Positions 1 through 10,704 of a stretch of 64,000 nt of DNA are shown piece after piece (the stretch's first letter is position 1; each line of letters begins with the position of its first letter). The stretch is from Methanocellales archaeon (GTDB taxonomy: Archaea; Halobacteriota; UBA148). The notes under the pieces are model-generated. The model did not search any database. It saw only the letters and a program-made list of their open reading frames with translations, and was not told where the DNA came from. Location: contig JAQUQR010000004.1 of the NCBI GenBank assembly GCA_028715985.1, positions 1 to 64,000 of the forward strand. Direction: 5' to 3'. The position numbers were made by a program, and so were the translations under genes.

Positions 1-1
1 A

Positions 2-2347
2 GGCTACACTGTGGCGATTCAGGTGTATGATGGGGTGAGCCCAATAGGCGCACAGATGACTGCTACAGTACAGAACGGCAAGTTCTCAGCCACCACATTT
101 GACACCGACATCACCGAAAAGAGCTACTCAGTCGAGGCAAAGGTCGTACTTGCCAATAAGGATGTTGTAGCAACAAAGTCTTTCACCATTGCATCAAAGA
201 CACTTGCACTGATTGTACCATCAACAGTGGTGGAAGGAAATGAGGTCACAATAACGGGCACTGCGACTGCAAAGCCAACGGTCACGGTTGACCCGGCTAA
301 GGGTACTTTACAAGATGTCTATTATAATCCAACCACCAAAGGCTACAGCGTAAAGTGGAACACGCAGAATGCAACGGTTGGCCTAGAAGCAGCTCCAGGT
401 AACTATGAGATCAAGGCGGTAATAACGGGCACAACCTTAGAGCAAAAGGCAACGATCACGGTTACAGGTGCTACGTTGACCGCATCAGCCCAGGACTCCG
501 TGTTATTGCTGAAGACAGATATCACAGGTGAATCCAATAGGAAAAAGGACACCCCCGTGTTCATAGAAGTCACCTATCCCAATGGTACTGCCAAGTTCAA
601 CAATGCCAATGCAACGCTTGTCGAGGATGACGGATCCTACAAGTGGGAGATTCCCGGGGCTTATCTGACCGAAAAAGGCACTTACAAGGTCAAGGCATGG
701 ACAGATTTAGGCGACAAATGGTATGCAGAAGCTGCAGCGAGCTTTGATGTTTCAGATCAAGAGATAACCATAACCCTGCCAAGTAAAGTGACGGTGCTCA
801 ATGAGTATACGGTTACAGGAACCGCCAATCAAGCGATAGGCACAAACATACTGTTATTCAAAGACACCCCGTCTACAGGTTATGATACTACCCACGCGAC
901 GTATATTAACTCAGCAACACTGGATTCATCTAAAGCATACTCCAAGAAGATAACGGCATCAACTACCACAGGGTCCTATAAGATAACTGCAGTACTGGAC
1001 ACTGACAATGATGGAGTATATGATGCAGATGAGGCAAAAGCAAGTGCCAACATTCTGATAGAGGCACCGACACTAACTCTCACGGCCACTCAAGATGCAG
1101 CCGGAGCAGAAGATGTCAAGATCTCAGGAACGCTGAACCAAGATGACAAGGTTGGAGCAAAAGTCAACATTAAGATCGATGAGTTGGGACTGAACGTTTG
1201 GGCCAATGTGATAGGAAACGAATACACCTACACATGGGATACCTCACGTAATGGGCCTGTCGGAGAAGTTCTCGAAGGAACCTATACCGTGAAAGCGGAA
1301 TATACCTACGGCACCACCACGATTGAGGTCTCAAGCACTGCAGTACTGACAGAGGCAACGATTTTCATAGAGGCACCAGCGAAAGTGGCTCAGAACGACG
1401 CCGTTGATTTCACGGTCAAATCCGGTCTGAAGAATGCCCAAGGGACCGTCAGACTTTCCATAGCTAACATCATTCGTACCGTTCCAGGTGGCTTTGACAC
1501 CGGAACCATGAGAACCACTGATCTGACCTATGAGCTCTCAGCGATGGCTGAATGGGATGACGATAAAGAGCTCATAACGCCAGTTATACCAGGCATTCTG
1601 ACCATCAAGGTAACATCTACCTCGCCTACAACTGCGACAGCAGAAACGACTGTCATCGTTGAGGCAGCAAAACTAACCGTCGACCCAGTATCGGCGACCA
1701 AGGTTGGTAATGACTTAGTCATCACCGGAACATGCAACAGAGAGGACGGCACACAGCTAGAGATCGAGCTGAAGGGCTTGGGCTTAACGCGTACAGTTAC
1801 GGCCGGTACTGCGGATGGAATGTACACAGCCACCTTTAACACGGTTGGACTACTTGCAGGCGACTACACGTTGAAGGTAACTGACAAGATGCTGGAAAAC
1901 GCTGACGCACCAGTTGCAATGCAACCTATCACCACTCGAATGGCAGCCTCTGATGACGTCGTTGCGACCACAACGGTGAAACTCACCTCAGAAGCAGTAG
2001 CAACCCCAACACCTGCGCCAACGCCAACCCCATCACCTACATTCGCACCAACCCCAGCACCAACCCCAGCACCAACACCAGCACCAACACCAGCACCCAC
2101 ACCCGCACCAACCCCAGCACCAACACCTGCACCAACACCAGCACCAACACCCGCACCAACCCCAGCACCAACACTGCCACCCAGACCAGCACCCACACCC
2201 GCACCCACACCGAAACCAACACCCGCACCCGCACCAGCAGCACCAACACCCACACCAACACCAGAACCAGTACCTGGATTTGAGGCAGCCTTCGCAATCG
2301 TTGGACTCCTGGCGGTAGCATATCTGGTTCTAAAGCGAAAAGAGTGA
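2..2347 (+). CDS. S-layer-like surface protein, copy 1 (5' end outside window)
   Basis: Cell-surface protein built of repeated beta-sandwich-like modules, then a Pro-Thr-Ala-rich stalk (about 1990-2270) and a PGF-CTERM tail: PGF, a hydrophobic helix, and the basic end LKRKE. This tail type is recognised by archaeosortases, which cleave it and anchor the protein to lipid. The frame is open to the window edge, and codons GYT precede the first GTG at position 11. Copy 2 has GYN at the matching place followed by homologous sequence, so the GTG is an internal Val and the gene starts upstream. From base 637 the sequence is identical to copy 2. It resembles methanogen S-layer glycoproteins; the exact role is inferred. 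Confidence 0.85.
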   Translation, partial: GYTVAIQVYDGVSPIGAQMTATVQNGKFSATTFDTDITEKSYSVEAKVVLANKDVVATKSFTIASKTLALIVPSTVVEGNEVTITGTATAKPTVTVDPAKGTLQDVYYNPTTKGYSVKWNTQNATVGLEAAPGNYEIKAVITGTTLEQKATITVTGATLTASAQDSVLLLKTDITGESNRKKDTPVFIEVTYPNGTAKFNNANATLVEDDGSYKWEIPGAYLTEKGTYKVKAWTDLGDKWYAEAAASFDVSDQEITITLPSKVTVLNEYTVTGTANQAIGTNILLFKDTPSTGYDTTHATYINSATLDSSKAYSKKITASTTTGSYKITAVLDTDNDGVYDADEAKASANILIEAPTLTLTATQDAAGAEDVKISGTLNQDDKVGAKVNIKIDELGLNVWANVIGNEYTYTWDTSRNGPVGEVLEGTYTVKAEYTYGTTTIEVSSTAVLTEATIFIEAPAKVAQNDAVDFTVKSGLKNAQGTVRLSIANIIRTVPGGFDTGTMRTTDLTYELSAMAEWDDDKELITPVIPGILTIKVTSTSPTTATAETTVIVEAAKLTVDPVSATKVGNDLVITGTCNREDGTQLEIELKGLGLTRTVTAGTADGMYTATFNTVGLLAGDYTLKVTDKMLENADAPVAMQPITTRMAASDDVVATTTVKLTSEAVATPTPAPTPTPSPTFAPTPAPTPAPTPAPTPAPTPAPTPAPTPAPTPAPTPAPTPAPTLPPRPAPTPAPTPKPTPAPAPAAPTPTPTPEPVPGFEAAFAIVGLLAVAYLVLKRKE

Positions 2348-2658
2348 ACTAAATGAAGGGAGCAATCCCTTCTACCCTTTTTTATTTCTATTAGTGTAGT
2401 GTTAACTTTAATATCCTTAAACTAGGCTACAACCCTTTTTTGTATACCTTAAATGACCAACAAGAGTTATATACCTTAAATGACCAACAAGAGTTATATA
2501 AAAATAAAAAGTAGTACCACTCTAGAACCTTCACTGAATCAAATCGAATTTTTCATGAGTAATTGGGCTGCTAGAGCTTATGCCCCACAATCGCAATTGC
2601 GCTCCCAATATATCTACTTGAGATGCTCCCAATATATCTACTTGAGATTTTATCATGA
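637..2658 (+). repeat. 2-kb direct repeat, copy 1
   Basis: Identical by eye to 3871-5868 at an offset of 3234 bases, through the 3' 1.7 kb of the surface-protein gene, its stop codon and about 290 bases of non-coding DNA. The one difference is an extra tandem copy of a 24-base unit (gctcccaatatatctacttg plus agat) at 2601-2648 here. Upstream of 637 the two genes diverge clearly. This points to recent gene conversion or duplication, or to an assembly effect. Confidence 0.95.
2444..2497 (+). repeat. Tandem 27-bp direct repeat
   Basis: Two head-to-tail copies of a 27-base unit starting ataccttaaatgaccaac lie downstream of the surface-protein gene. The same pair occurs at 5678-5731 after copy 2. 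The T-rich stretch just before it (around 2377-2390, after an agggagcaatccctt hairpin near 2356-2372) is a plausible terminator. Confidence 0.8.
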
Positions 2659-2663
2659 TAAAA

Positions 2664-2676
2664 AGTTATATATACT
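2664..2676 (+). promoter_or_regulatory. TATA-type promoter of S-layer copy 2
   Basis: The AT-rich stretch gttatatatactg follows the end of the 2-kb repeat and lies about 65 bases before the ATG of copy 2. An archaeal TATA box here would start transcription near 2695-2700. A strong ribosome site ggagg follows at 2718-2722. This is a motif-level call only. Confidence 0.5.
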
Positions 2677-2734
2677 GTTTAATACTTTATAAAATTCGGT
2701 ATTTTTGGAATAGAAATGGAGGTTGAAGAGGATA

Positions 2735-5581
2735 ATGCAGAATAAAATTACAGCTATGCTTTTGGTGGCACTGATGGTACTATCGATGTTCGCCGCATTT
2801 GTGACGCCGACAGCAGCAGCTGTAGGGGATAACCCGCCGACAGTTACACGTATAAAATTAGGAAAGGCCGTCTCCCATGGGGGGGCAGTGTTTATCGGAG
2901 AGAACATAAGCATCGTATTTGCTGACGTTGCAGCGACTGTCAGCATGAAGATAGAAGGCTCTTTCACAAACACTAAGTGTGAAGATTACGAACTTTATCC
3001 CTCGGTCTTTTTGACGCCTGCTGGCAACTTTACGGTATGGAAAACAAGAACAGAAAGTAAAGGTTACTACCTCATACAAGATACTAATACGGATGGACTC
3101 ACTGAAGATATGGCAGTATTTCTATCTCCACCAACTCTGACAGTGCAGGTGAACGACAGAACCACTATGGAACAGGACGTCGACACAGTGTTTAGGGGGG
3201 ATACGGTATGCTTCAGCGGGACTTCTAACTTGGAAGGCTACAACGTAACCGTGCAATTGTATGACGGTACAAGCCCGATACAGTCTCCTCTAACTGCAAC
3301 AATTACCGGTGGCACGTTCTCATGTTTAATGTTTAACTCAGATATCGAGGAAAAGAGCTATACAATCGAGGCAAAGGTCGTACTTGATAACGCGGATGTC
3401 AAAGCTACAGATACATTCACCATCACATCAGGATCACTCACGATGAGCGTACCAACCACAGTGGTAGAAGGAAATTACGTCATGGTCACAGGCACTGCGT
3501 CTGCAGCGCCAACGGTCACGGTTAATCCAGCCAAAGGCACTCTCACCGAGCAACAGTATAGTCTCGATACAAAAGGCTACAGCGTAAAGTGGAGCACTCA
3601 GCATGCAACGGTTGGCCAAGAAGCAGCACCAGGTGCCTATGAGGTCAAGGCGGTGATAGCAGGTACAGAATTAGAGCAAAAGGCAACTATTGAGGTTGTA
3701 CAAGCTACGTTGAACGCATCAGCCCAGAACACCGTATTAATGCTGAAGACAGACATAACGGGTGCGTCAAACAGGCAGAAGGACACCCCTGTGTTCATAG
3801 AAGTCACCTATCCAAATGGTACTGCCAAGTTCAACAATACCCATGCCACACTTGTAAAGGCAGATGGATTCTACAAGTGGGAGATTCCCGGGGCTTATCT
3901 GACCGAAAAAGGCACTTACAAGGTCAAGGCATGGACAGATTTAGGCGACAAATGGTATGCAGAAGCTGCAGCGAGCTTTGATGTTTCAGATCAAGAGATA
4001 ACCATAACCCTGCCAAGTAAAGTGACGGTGCTCAATGAGTATACGGTTACAGGAACCGCCAATCAAGCGATAGGCACAAACATACTGTTATTCAAAGACA
4101 CCCCGTCTACAGGTTATGATACTACCCACGCGACGTATATTAACTCAGCAACACTGGATTCATCTAAAGCATACTCCAAGAAGATAACGGCATCAACTAC
4201 CACAGGGTCCTATAAGATAACTGCAGTACTGGACACTGACAATGATGGAGTATATGATGCAGATGAGGCAAAAGCAAGTGCCAACATTCTGATAGAGGCA
4301 CCGACACTAACTCTCACGGCCACTCAAGATGCAGCCGGAGCAGAAGATGTCAAGATCTCAGGAACGCTGAACCAAGATGACAAGGTTGGAGCAAAAGTCA
4401 ACATTAAGATCGATGAGTTGGGACTGAACGTTTGGGCCAATGTGATAGGAAACGAATACACCTACACATGGGATACCTCACGTAATGGGCCTGTCGGAGA
4501 AGTTCTCGAAGGAACCTATACCGTGAAAGCGGAATATACCTACGGCACCACCACGATTGAGGTCTCAAGCACTGCAGTACTGACAGAGGCAACGATTTTC
4601 ATAGAGGCACCAGCGAAAGTGGCTCAGAACGACGCCGTTGATTTCACGGTCAAATCCGGTCTGAAGAATGCCCAAGGGACCGTCAGACTTTCCATAGCTA
4701 ACATCATTCGTACCGTTCCAGGTGGCTTTGACACCGGAACCATGAGAACCACTGATCTGACCTATGAGCTCTCAGCGATGGCTGAATGGGATGACGATAA
4801 AGAGCTCATAACGCCAGTTATACCAGGCATTCTGACCATCAAGGTAACATCTACCTCGCCTACAACTGCGACAGCAGAAACGACTGTCATCGTTGAGGCA
4901 GCAAAACTAACCGTCGACCCAGTATCGGCGACCAAGGTTGGTAATGACTTAGTCATCACCGGAACATGCAACAGAGAGGACGGCACACAGCTAGAGATCG
5001 AGCTGAAGGGCTTGGGCTTAACGCGTACAGTTACGGCCGGTACTGCGGATGGAATGTACACAGCCACCTTTAACACGGTTGGACTACTTGCAGGCGACTA
5101 CACGTTGAAGGTAACTGACAAGATGCTGGAAAACGCTGACGCACCAGTTGCAATGCAACCTATCACCACTCGAATGGCAGCCTCTGATGACGTCGTTGCG
5201 ACCACAACGGTGAAACTCACCTCAGAAGCAGTAGCAACCCCAACACCTGCGCCAACGCCAACCCCATCACCTACATTCGCACCAACCCCAGCACCAACCC
5301 CAGCACCAACACCAGCACCAACACCAGCACCCACACCCGCACCAACCCCAGCACCAACACCTGCACCAACACCAGCACCAACACCCGCACCAACCCCAGC
5401 ACCAACACTGCCACCCAGACCAGCACCCACACCCGCACCCACACCGAAACCAACACCCGCACCCGCACCAGCAGCACCAACACCCACACCAACACCAGAA
5501 CCAGTACCTGGATTTGAGGCAGCCTTCGCAATCGTTGGACTCCTGGCGGTAGCATATCTGGTTCTAAAGCGAAAAGAGTGA
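2735..5581 (+). CDS. S-layer-like surface protein, copy 2, PGF-CTERM
   Basis: Full-length surface protein of about 948 residues. It has an N-terminal Sec signal (hydrophobic core ending near TPTAAA), an N-terminal domain with [12 protein letters not shown] that resembles methanogen S-layer glycoproteins, several beta-sandwich modules, a Pro-Thr-Ala stalk and a PGF-CTERM tail for archaeosortase processing. The ATG at 2735 is preferred: the ggagg at 2718-2722 abuts the alternative TTG at 2723, leaving no spacing, but sits 12 bases before the ATG. The C-terminal 570 residues are identical to copy 1 while the N-terminal third differs, so the conserved stalk side is being homogenised. It is probably glycosylated and forms part of the cell envelope (inference). 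Confidence 0.88.
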   Translation: MQNKITAMLLVALMVLSMFAAFVTPTAAAVGDNPPTVTRIKLGKAVSHGGAVFIGENISIVFADVAATVSMKIEGSFTNTKCEDYELYPSVFLTPAGNFTVWKTRTESKGYYLIQDTNTDGLTEDMAVFLSPPTLTVQVNDRTTMEQDVDTVFRGDTVCFSGTSNLEGYNVTVQLYDGTSPIQSPLTATITGGTFSCLMFNSDIEEKSYTIEAKVVLDNADVKATDTFTITSGSLTMSVPTTVVEGNYVMVTGTASAAPTVTVNPAKGTLTEQQYSLDTKGYSVKWSTQHATVGQEAAPGAYEVKAVIAGTELEQKATIEVVQATLNASAQNTVLMLKTDITGASNRQKDTPVFIEVTYPNGTAKFNNTHATLVKADGFYKWEIPGAYLTEKGTYKVKAWTDLGDKWYAEAAASFDVSDQEITITLPSKVTVLNEYTVTGTANQAIGTNILLFKDTPSTGYDTTHATYINSATLDSSKAYSKKITASTTTGSYKITAVLDTDNDGVYDADEAKASANILIEAPTLTLTATQDAAGAEDVKISGTLNQDDKVGAKVNIKIDELGLNVWANVIGNEYTYTWDTSRNGPVGEVLEGTYTVKAEYTYGTTTIEVSSTAVLTEATIFIEAPAKVAQNDAVDFTVKSGLKNAQGTVRLSIANIIRTVPGGFDTGTMRTTDLTYELSAMAEWDDDKELITPVIPGILTIKVTSTSPTTATAETTVIVEAAKLTVDPVSATKVGNDLVITGTCNREDGTQLEIELKGLGLTRTVTAGTADGMYTATFNTVGLLAGDYTLKVTDKMLENADAPVAMQPITTRMAASDDVVATTTVKLTSEAVATPTPAPTPTPSPTFAPTPAPTPAPTPAPTPAPTPAPTPAPTPAPTPAPTPAPTPAPTLPPRPAPTPAPTPKPTPAPAPAAPTPTPTPEPVPGFEAAFAIVGLLAVAYLVLKRKE

Positions 5582-5868
5582 ACTAAATGAAGGGAGCAAT
5601 CCCTTCTACCCTTTTTTATTTCTATTAGTGTAGTGTTAACTTTAATATCCTTAAACTAGGCTACAACCCTTTTTTGTATACCTTAAATGACCAACAAGAG
5701 TTATATACCTTAAATGACCAACAAGAGTTATATAAAAATAAAAAGTAGTACCACTCTAGAACCTTCACTGAATCAAATCGAATTTTTCATGAGTAATTGG
5801 GCTGCTAGAGCTTATGCCCCACAATCGCAATTGCGCTCCCAATATATCTACTTGAGATTTTATCATGA
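3871..5868 (+). repeat. 2-kb direct repeat, copy 2
   Basis: Partner of 637-2658. It covers the C-terminal coding part and the downstream non-coding region of surface-protein copy 2 and lacks one of the two 24-base units seen in copy 1. Identity stops at 5868, 53 bases before the converging DUF5611-like gene. Confidence 0.95.
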
Positions 5869-5920
5869 AAGTTCAAGACATTGTTACCAATGGGATCATG
5901 TGATGGAAGTGATACTTCAG

Positions 5921-6274
5921 CTATTCTAAACCTTTTTTAGCCATGTCCCTGCGTTGCTTAGCTGTGTACCCGGTCGCTTTTAACAAGAAATCACGAAAAC
6001 GCTTGTTAGTATCCAGGATCGTTGCCTCATCTGCGCCTAAATCAGACTTGGTATCGATGAATAGCTTCTTACTTACCCATACGGTCATCTGTTTCATCGC
6101 ACCGTAACTCAACGTGTATTTGTCGTCTACCTCGGTGATCCTAGTCTGAAAACAATCTTTTAGAACTATGAGTATTCGATCTTTATCTGGCTTGAAGCTT
6201 TTTTTAAAGGTGTATTCTTGGATTATTTCACCCCAAATCTTTTTTATGTATAGATGTCTTTTTACATGACTCAT
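5921..6274 (-). CDS. Small conserved archaeal protein, DUF5611-like
   Basis: A 117-residue protein of unknown function. The body (QEYTFKKSF, then SYGAMKQMTVWVSKK, ending NKRFRDFLLKATGYTAKQR) matches my memory of the DUF5611 family, small soluble proteins of methanogens. The family part begins near residue 19, so the first 18 residues may be an over-extended start, although no closer start codon was identified. It converges on the S-layer copy 2 gene and is divergent from tRNA-Arg. No catalytic motif is visible. Confidence 0.6.
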   Translation of the reverse strand: MSHVKRHLYIKKIWGEIIQEYTFKKSFKPDKDRILIVLKDCFQTRITEVDDKYTLSYGAMKQMTVWVSKKLFIDTKSDLGADEATILDTNKRFRDFLLKATGYTAKQRRDMAKKGLE

Positions 6275-6287
6275 ATATTTTATGTAT

Positions 6288-6362
6288 GGGCCCGTGGCTT
6301 AGTCCGGATATAGCACCGGCCTTCTAAGTCGGTGGTCGGGGGTTCAAATCCCCCCGGGTCCG
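6288..6362 (+). tRNA. tRNA-Arg (anticodon UCU)
   Basis: Complete cloverleaf. The acceptor GGGCCCG (6288-6294) pairs with CGGGTCC (6355-6361), with discriminator G at 6362. The anticodon stem CCGGC/GTCGG encloses loop CTTCTAA, giving anticodon TCT at 6323-6325. The T-loop is TTCAAAT. No intron and no encoded CCA. A TATA-like tcatatattt lies just upstream (6271-6280). Confidence 0.95.
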
Positions 6363-7046
6363 TGAGAGCGACTGAGATTCTGACATAAAATCGGCTATAA
6401 AATAAAAAGGTGTGCTATCCCAAAATATATTGCTGACCATCTTCATGTTCATCGCAGGCGCTTTGTCGAAGAAGTACAATTTCTAATCACAAATTCTGTT
6501 CACCTAGCACTCTAAGATATTCAACCATCAGTGATCTTTATTGTCGGCTTCAAAATAGGGCAAAGACAGCCAGATTTTGATTATTCATTCATATGGTATG
6601 GAGTCGCCGCGCTCATTGCAAAATTAACTCTTGCGACCCTCTCCGTAGTTGGTTTACATAACAATTTATGGTATTTACGACTTTTTGGATGAAAAAAAAA
6701 AAAAAAAACGAAAAATGAGCATATCCCTTGATTGATTGCTGATGCAGTCGCAGGTTTGAGATATTCGAGAATTTCGATGTGAAATATCCTATTTATTGTA
6801 TCTGAATCGTCTTCTCTTTGCTTTCATCCTAACGATACTATTTGAAGGGGTCGATAAACATAAACACGTTCATGGGTTCCAGTGGCACTCAAGAACAGTG
6901 AAATAAGTGAGAAGCATCCACGGTCTCAAACCTTGGAACTTATGCTGGAGCAAATTTTCTCTGGAACTCGAATGTTTCAATGGGATCGACCTTATAGAGC
7001 ATGTGGTACTAATTAACGAAAGGAATTTAAACCATCCGTTGACCCT
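6363..7046. other. Non-coding stretch, no gene recognised
   Basis: 684 bases between tRNA-Arg and the end of the DUF2070 gene. No coding region or stable RNA fold was recognised. It contains a run of 17 A residues at 6692-6708, which is prone to slippage and to sequencing error. Confidence 0.5.
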
Positions 7047-8789
7047 TCATATCCTAAGATTCCGCGCAAACACAAATATCGCCAGTGCAAGAGCAGCAAC
7101 TATGATCGATATCGCTAGTCCTCCTCCCATGGATATGATGGCGTTGACCGTGCTTGCGAGTTGCGCCGTCCGGTATGATCCAAATACTAGGACATCTTCA
7201 GCGAATTCGGTGGTCATTCCTGCTTGCACAGGCTCAAGGTCCTCTATTGCCTCCTCGGTCATTTCTCTGATCGTTTGGATCAACCCAGCGTGATCGATTT
7301 TGGCTCCAATGAAATTGTTTCCACCAAAGTTCACCGAATGCGTGTCAGTGGTCATCACTTCTGCCTCATCGACTGGTAGCACTTTGATGATGGCATCCCT
7401 CAAGCCAGGTACCATGTTATTGCCATCGATTAATATGTAGGCACTTTTTTGACCAAGCACTTCAACGACTGCAACCCTAATTCCGAGGGCACCTACCCCT
7501 TTGTCTGGTGAGTAAATACCACTCCTTTTAGAAACCCCTAACTTAATTCTTCCATTTTTATTTTCCAGTAACCTTTCTGTAGCCTCTGAAGAGGCCTTGA
7601 TGATGTCATAGGAGGTGTGACTTCCAGGCGTTATCACTTTTGCATAAGGTTCAGTGCAGTTGTGTGCGTCTATGAGCGCAGCGTACTTGGCACCTTTGAC
7701 CCTTGTCTCTGCCATAGCTGTCAATCCCACTGCAAACTCTATGTCCTCAGTAGGCGCCGGGCATTGGGAGGATGTGAGCAATATGGAATCTCCGAATCGC
7801 TGACCCAAAATTGTGGTAGTGCCTTTTTTTACCCTGACAGACTTGGATCCCAAGTCAGTATATGCCACATTTTTCAACGCCTTTTTTGCGGCAGACACTA
7901 CCTTAGGTATCTCGTCGGCTGACACCAAATTGAAATCGTGATATGCAGGACCATGGGGTACAAAGACCATGCTATCAAAGTTTTCTGTTATCATGGCTGG
8001 TAAATTACCCCCCCCGATCTCCCCCATCAATCCAGGATGGATATTAGGAATCACAAATGTTGCCTTGTCCTTGTCATCTCTCTTAAAGTTTAGAACCGTG
8101 ACAGGCGCATCCACGTATTCCCCCATTTCCCTGAAAAAGTCTTCTATACCGGAGGATCCATCGGCCGTATGGGTGATAAAACCCCTGATAAAATCAAGAC
8201 CACTCACTCCAAATGCTTTCTTCATCGGTGCATCGATGTATCTTGCAAATAAGTAGAATGCGAGGACAAATATTATGCATCCAAAAATTAAGTTTGTATA
8301 GTGGGCCCCACTATGAGTGTATAATGAAAGAAAGACGCCCCCAAAAAGCGTTTGGAGTGACGCAGGGATCATCATTTTCCATACGCTATTGCTTGATATC
8401 AACAGAAGTATGACCGTTCTAATTGCAAAAACGACGCCCAGTGCCATTATGTACCCTTCAAGTGTTGCTGAAAAAAGTGCTCCTGTTATACAGAAAATTC
8501 CAATGATGATGGTGCCTATGAGGGAGAGCAACGATGATCTGTTAAGCGTCATGTTCCCGCCAAATGTCCTGGTTAGTGGCGAGGAGGTCAATGCAGAGAT
8601 TGTTGCTGGCATGCCTATCAAAAGTAGGCCAGCTCTGATATCAGACCACCCCCCATAGTCGAAGCTTATGCCTATTATGGGGGAGAAGAGCAGCAGAAAA
8701 AGAATGGAATATGTCCATTGCGGCGCTTTAAATAGATATTTGGAAAGTTCAGAAACCCGATTGTCCACTCCCTTTTTCATGGGGATCAC
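7047..8789 (-). CDS. DUF2070 family membrane protein
   Basis: About 580 residues. Six or so membrane helices fill the first 190 residues, followed by a large soluble domain (IPNIHPGLMGEIGGGNLP, VPHGPAYHDFNLV, LIDAHNC, DTHSVNFGGNNFIGAKI) and a final membrane helix. This architecture is typical of the archaeal DUF2070 family, whose function is unknown. The conserved His, Asp and Asn residues in the soluble part suggest a metal site (inference). It starts at GTG 8789 or ATG 8780 directly after the dph6 stop, so it is the last gene of the leftward operon. No clear ribosome site separates the two starts. Confidence 0.85.
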   Translation of the reverse strand: MIPMKKGVDNRVSELSKYLFKAPQWTYSILFLLLFSPIIGISFDYGGWSDIRAGLLLIGMPATISALTSSPLTRTFGGNMTLNRSSLLSLIGTIIIGIFCITGALFSATLEGYIMALGVVFAIRTVILLLISSNSVWKMMIPASLQTLFGGVFLSLYTHSGAHYTNLIFGCIIFVLAFYLFARYIDAPMKKAFGVSGLDFIRGFITHTADGSSGIEDFFREMGEYVDAPVTVLNFKRDDKDKATFVIPNIHPGLMGEIGGGNLPAMITENFDSMVFVPHGPAYHDFNLVSADEIPKVVSAAKKALKNVAYTDLGSKSVRVKKGTTTILGQRFGDSILLTSSQCPAPTEDIEFAVGLTAMAETRVKGAKYAALIDAHNCTEPYAKVITPGSHTSYDIIKASSEATERLLENKNGRIKLGVSKRSGIYSPDKGVGALGIRVAVVEVLGQKSAYILIDGNNMVPGLRDAIIKVLPVDEAEVMTTDTHSVNFGGNNFIGAKIDHAGLIQTIREMTEEAIEDLEPVQAGMTTEFAEDVLVFGSYRTAQLASTVNAIISMGGGLAISIIVAALALAIFVFARNLRI

Positions 8790-8790
8790 A

Positions 8791-9459
8791 TCACTTGTCT
8801 ACCAGCCTTGTCTCTAAAATCTCAAGAGTTCCGTGATCACCATACCACTTTTTTTTGGTTGTGACCAACTCGATTTTTTTGGAGAAGAACGGGGCATCCG
8901 TCACCAATGTCTCATATTCACCGCCCTCTCCACAGATATGTACGCCATACCTCTGGTTTAAAATCTTTAAGTCCTCTATCGTTTTTTCATCCATCTTTCT
9001 ACCCAACCAGCTTTCATTTAAACCTAAGGCAGCCACATGCGTTATAAGGATATCCAAAGATTTTATCATCTCTCTGAGTAGCACCTCTGGATCCTGATGC
9101 CATAGTGGGGCATATACCTCGAGACCCATTCGATTACAGATTCGCTCTACGCGCGATGCCTGATATTCGGACTCTATCGCCCCTAAAACGACGCCCTCCA
9201 CATCTACTTTATATAGCGCTCTTTCCAGATCTCCCAACTCACACTCTTTCTCACCAGGCGATTCTTCGATGAGGAGAGGAATTCCGCTTAATCTGGAGAA
9301 CAACTCTGTCAGATGAATATTTGGCGTGTGGTACATATATGAGCTTGGATTTTTGGATTTTATAGTGATGAGATCGGTTATCTCATGCCCTTCTTGGAGT
9401 GCCTTGTACATGGCAAAGGCAGAATCCTTTCCCCCTGAAATGAGCGCTGCTAGTTTCAT
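8791..9459 (-). CDS. dph6: Diphthine-ammonia ligase (Dph6-type PP-loop ATPase)
   Basis: 222 residues, the usual length of the archaeal single-domain form. The PP-loop SGGKDS is at residues 8-13. The family signature GEGGEYETLVTDAPFF lies in the C-terminal half, and GVVLGAIESEYQ precedes it. Dph6 catalyses the last step of diphthamide synthesis, ATP-dependent amidation of diphthine on the histidine of translation elongation factor 2. DphB, which makes diphthine, is four genes upstream in the same operon, which supports this role over a generic PP-loop ligase. A short direct repeat (atgagacgatatga, twice) spans the 22-base gap from pfkB. Confidence 0.88.
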   Translation of the reverse strand: MKLAALISGGKDSAFAMYKALQEGHEITDLITIKSKNPSSYMYHTPNIHLTELFSRLSGIPLLIEESPGEKECELGDLERALYKVDVEGVVLGAIESEYQASRVERICNRMGLEVYAPLWHQDPEVLLREMIKSLDILITHVAALGLNESWLGRKMDEKTIEDLKILNQRYGVHICGEGGEYETLVTDAPFFSKKIELVTTKKKWYGDHGTLEILETRLVDK

Positions 9460-9481
9460 ATCGTCTCATTTTCATATCATA

Positions 9482-10366
9482 TCATATCGTCTCATGAAAA
9501 AATCGTTCGTATCTCTCTTTCATCCGATCCCAATTTGGCAGGTTGGTCTGGCCTCCCCTCTTTTCCACAACAAAGGATGCAACTGTGGCTCCAATTTTCC
9601 CACAGGCCTCTAGGTCGTGACCTTTCACAAATCCAATTAGAAATCCGGCCCGATACCCATCGCCAGCGCCGGTTGGATCTACCGAACCCACTTGAACGGG
9701 GGGGATTTCGATTTGTTCACTTCCATATATCTGGCTGCCATCCACTCCGTAGGTAACCACCACCGTCCCCACTTCATCCAGGATATCTGGGAATGATCTG
9801 GCGGTCATGGTGCATAGTCGTTGAATCTCATGTCTGTTTGCAAATAATATATCTGTATTACTGAGTATTGAGCCCAAATCCTCCGCAGAGTATTTTATCA
9901 GATCCTGTCCGGGATCAAATGAAACGAATTCCGCAGTCTTAGCCATTTTTACGTTGAATATGGGGTGAGCAGTAGCTATGTGAACGATCTCTGCTTTAGG
10001 GGCCTCCAATTCCGGAAAGCGGTAAGATGCCCCCCAATAAAAATAAGTGATCTGATTTTGCTTTTCGTCATTGAATATATAACACCTCGCCATTTTTTCT
10101 CCTTCAAATTTGACCAGATGGTCCAATCTAACGCCTAAACTTTCCAGATGGCTTTCGTAGCCGGAATGGCTGAAATCCATGCCTACAGGGGATGTGAGCT
10201 CGCATTCCCCGCCCAAACTTACGAGGGCTGCAGCGATATTAGCTGCACCGCCGCCATAACATCTTTCATAGTCACTAATATAAGTGGACGAATTCATTTC
10301 TGGAAAGCCCGGGATGCTGAAGATGTAATCCAGGGCCACATGCCCAACGACTGAAATTTTTTGCAT
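9482..10366 (-). CDS. PfkB-family carbohydrate/nucleoside kinase
   Basis: 294-residue ribokinase-fold kinase. The N-terminal substrate-binding signature CYGGGAANIAAAL is near residue 36, and the C-terminal anion-hole/catalytic motif DPTGAGD is at 230-236, with Asp236 the likely base. It transfers phosphate from ATP to a sugar or nucleoside hydroxyl; the substrate cannot be told from sequence. Archaeal relatives include nucleoside kinases. The start overlaps the UPF0212 stop by one base (TGATG), so the two are translationally coupled. Confidence 0.85.
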   Translation of the reverse strand: MQKISVVGHVALDYIFSIPGFPEMNSSTYISDYERCYGGGAANIAAALVSLGGECELTSPVGMDFSHSGYESHLESLGVRLDHLVKFEGEKMARCYIFNDEKQNQITYFYWGASYRFPELEAPKAEIVHIATAHPIFNVKMAKTAEFVSFDPGQDLIKYSAEDLGSILSNTDILFANRHEIQRLCTMTARSFPDILDEVGTVVVTYGVDGSQIYGSEQIEIPPVQVGSVDPTGAGDGYRAGFLIGFVKGHDLEACGKIGATVASFVVEKRGGQTNLPNWDRMKERYERFFHETI

Positions 10367-10704
10367 CAGACCACTTCGCTGACGTCGATTACCTGTAGTG
10401 GGACATTTTTCAATGCCTTTCCTATCACCGTTTTTGCTATGCGGGATGCGTGTTCATCACTTTCAGCATTAAAAATCTTGATCCCCAATGTTAATCCCAC
10501 CAGGGCCGTATTTGCGGATTGGAACACGCTATCCAGCTCCTCTTCACATGCCGGACACGTCGTCGATCCGACCTCTATGTCCACATAATCCAATTTCGGG
10601 TTCAGTCTTTTTCCAGCTTCCGAAACAGCTATGCTCATCGCATCATTTACACTCTCAACGTCTCGAACCAGCCATGCAGCCTCTAACGTGACATAATAGT
10701 CCAT
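10366..10704 (-). CDS. UPF0212 (DUF555) family protein
   Basis: 112 residues, nearly all matching the archaeal UPF0212 family (start [16 protein letters not shown]). It holds a CPAC motif ([10 protein letters not shown]) that could be half of a metal site. Function is unknown. It overlaps the end of herA by 22 bases and the start of the pfkB gene by one base, so it is in the middle of a tightly packed operon. Confidence 0.9.
   Translation of the reverse strand: MDYYVTLEAAWLVRDVESVNDAMSIAVSEAGKRLNPKLDYVDIEVGSTTCPACEEELDSVFQSANTALVGLTLGIKIFNAESDEHASRIAKTVIGKALKNVPLQVIDVSEVV

Noticed and set aside
1864-2321. Long open frames rich in Gly-Val-Ala on the minus strand of the Pro-Thr stalk (also at 5098-5555 and opposite other stalks)
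   Set aside because: They are the antisense of a low-complexity coding repeat and have no start signal or homology; shadows of the surface-protein genes.
2480-2692. Short plus-strand frame after S-layer copy 1 (and its partner at 5714-5929)
   Set aside because: It lies in the duplicated non-coding region, spans tandem repeats and the copy 2 promoter, and has no protein-like composition.
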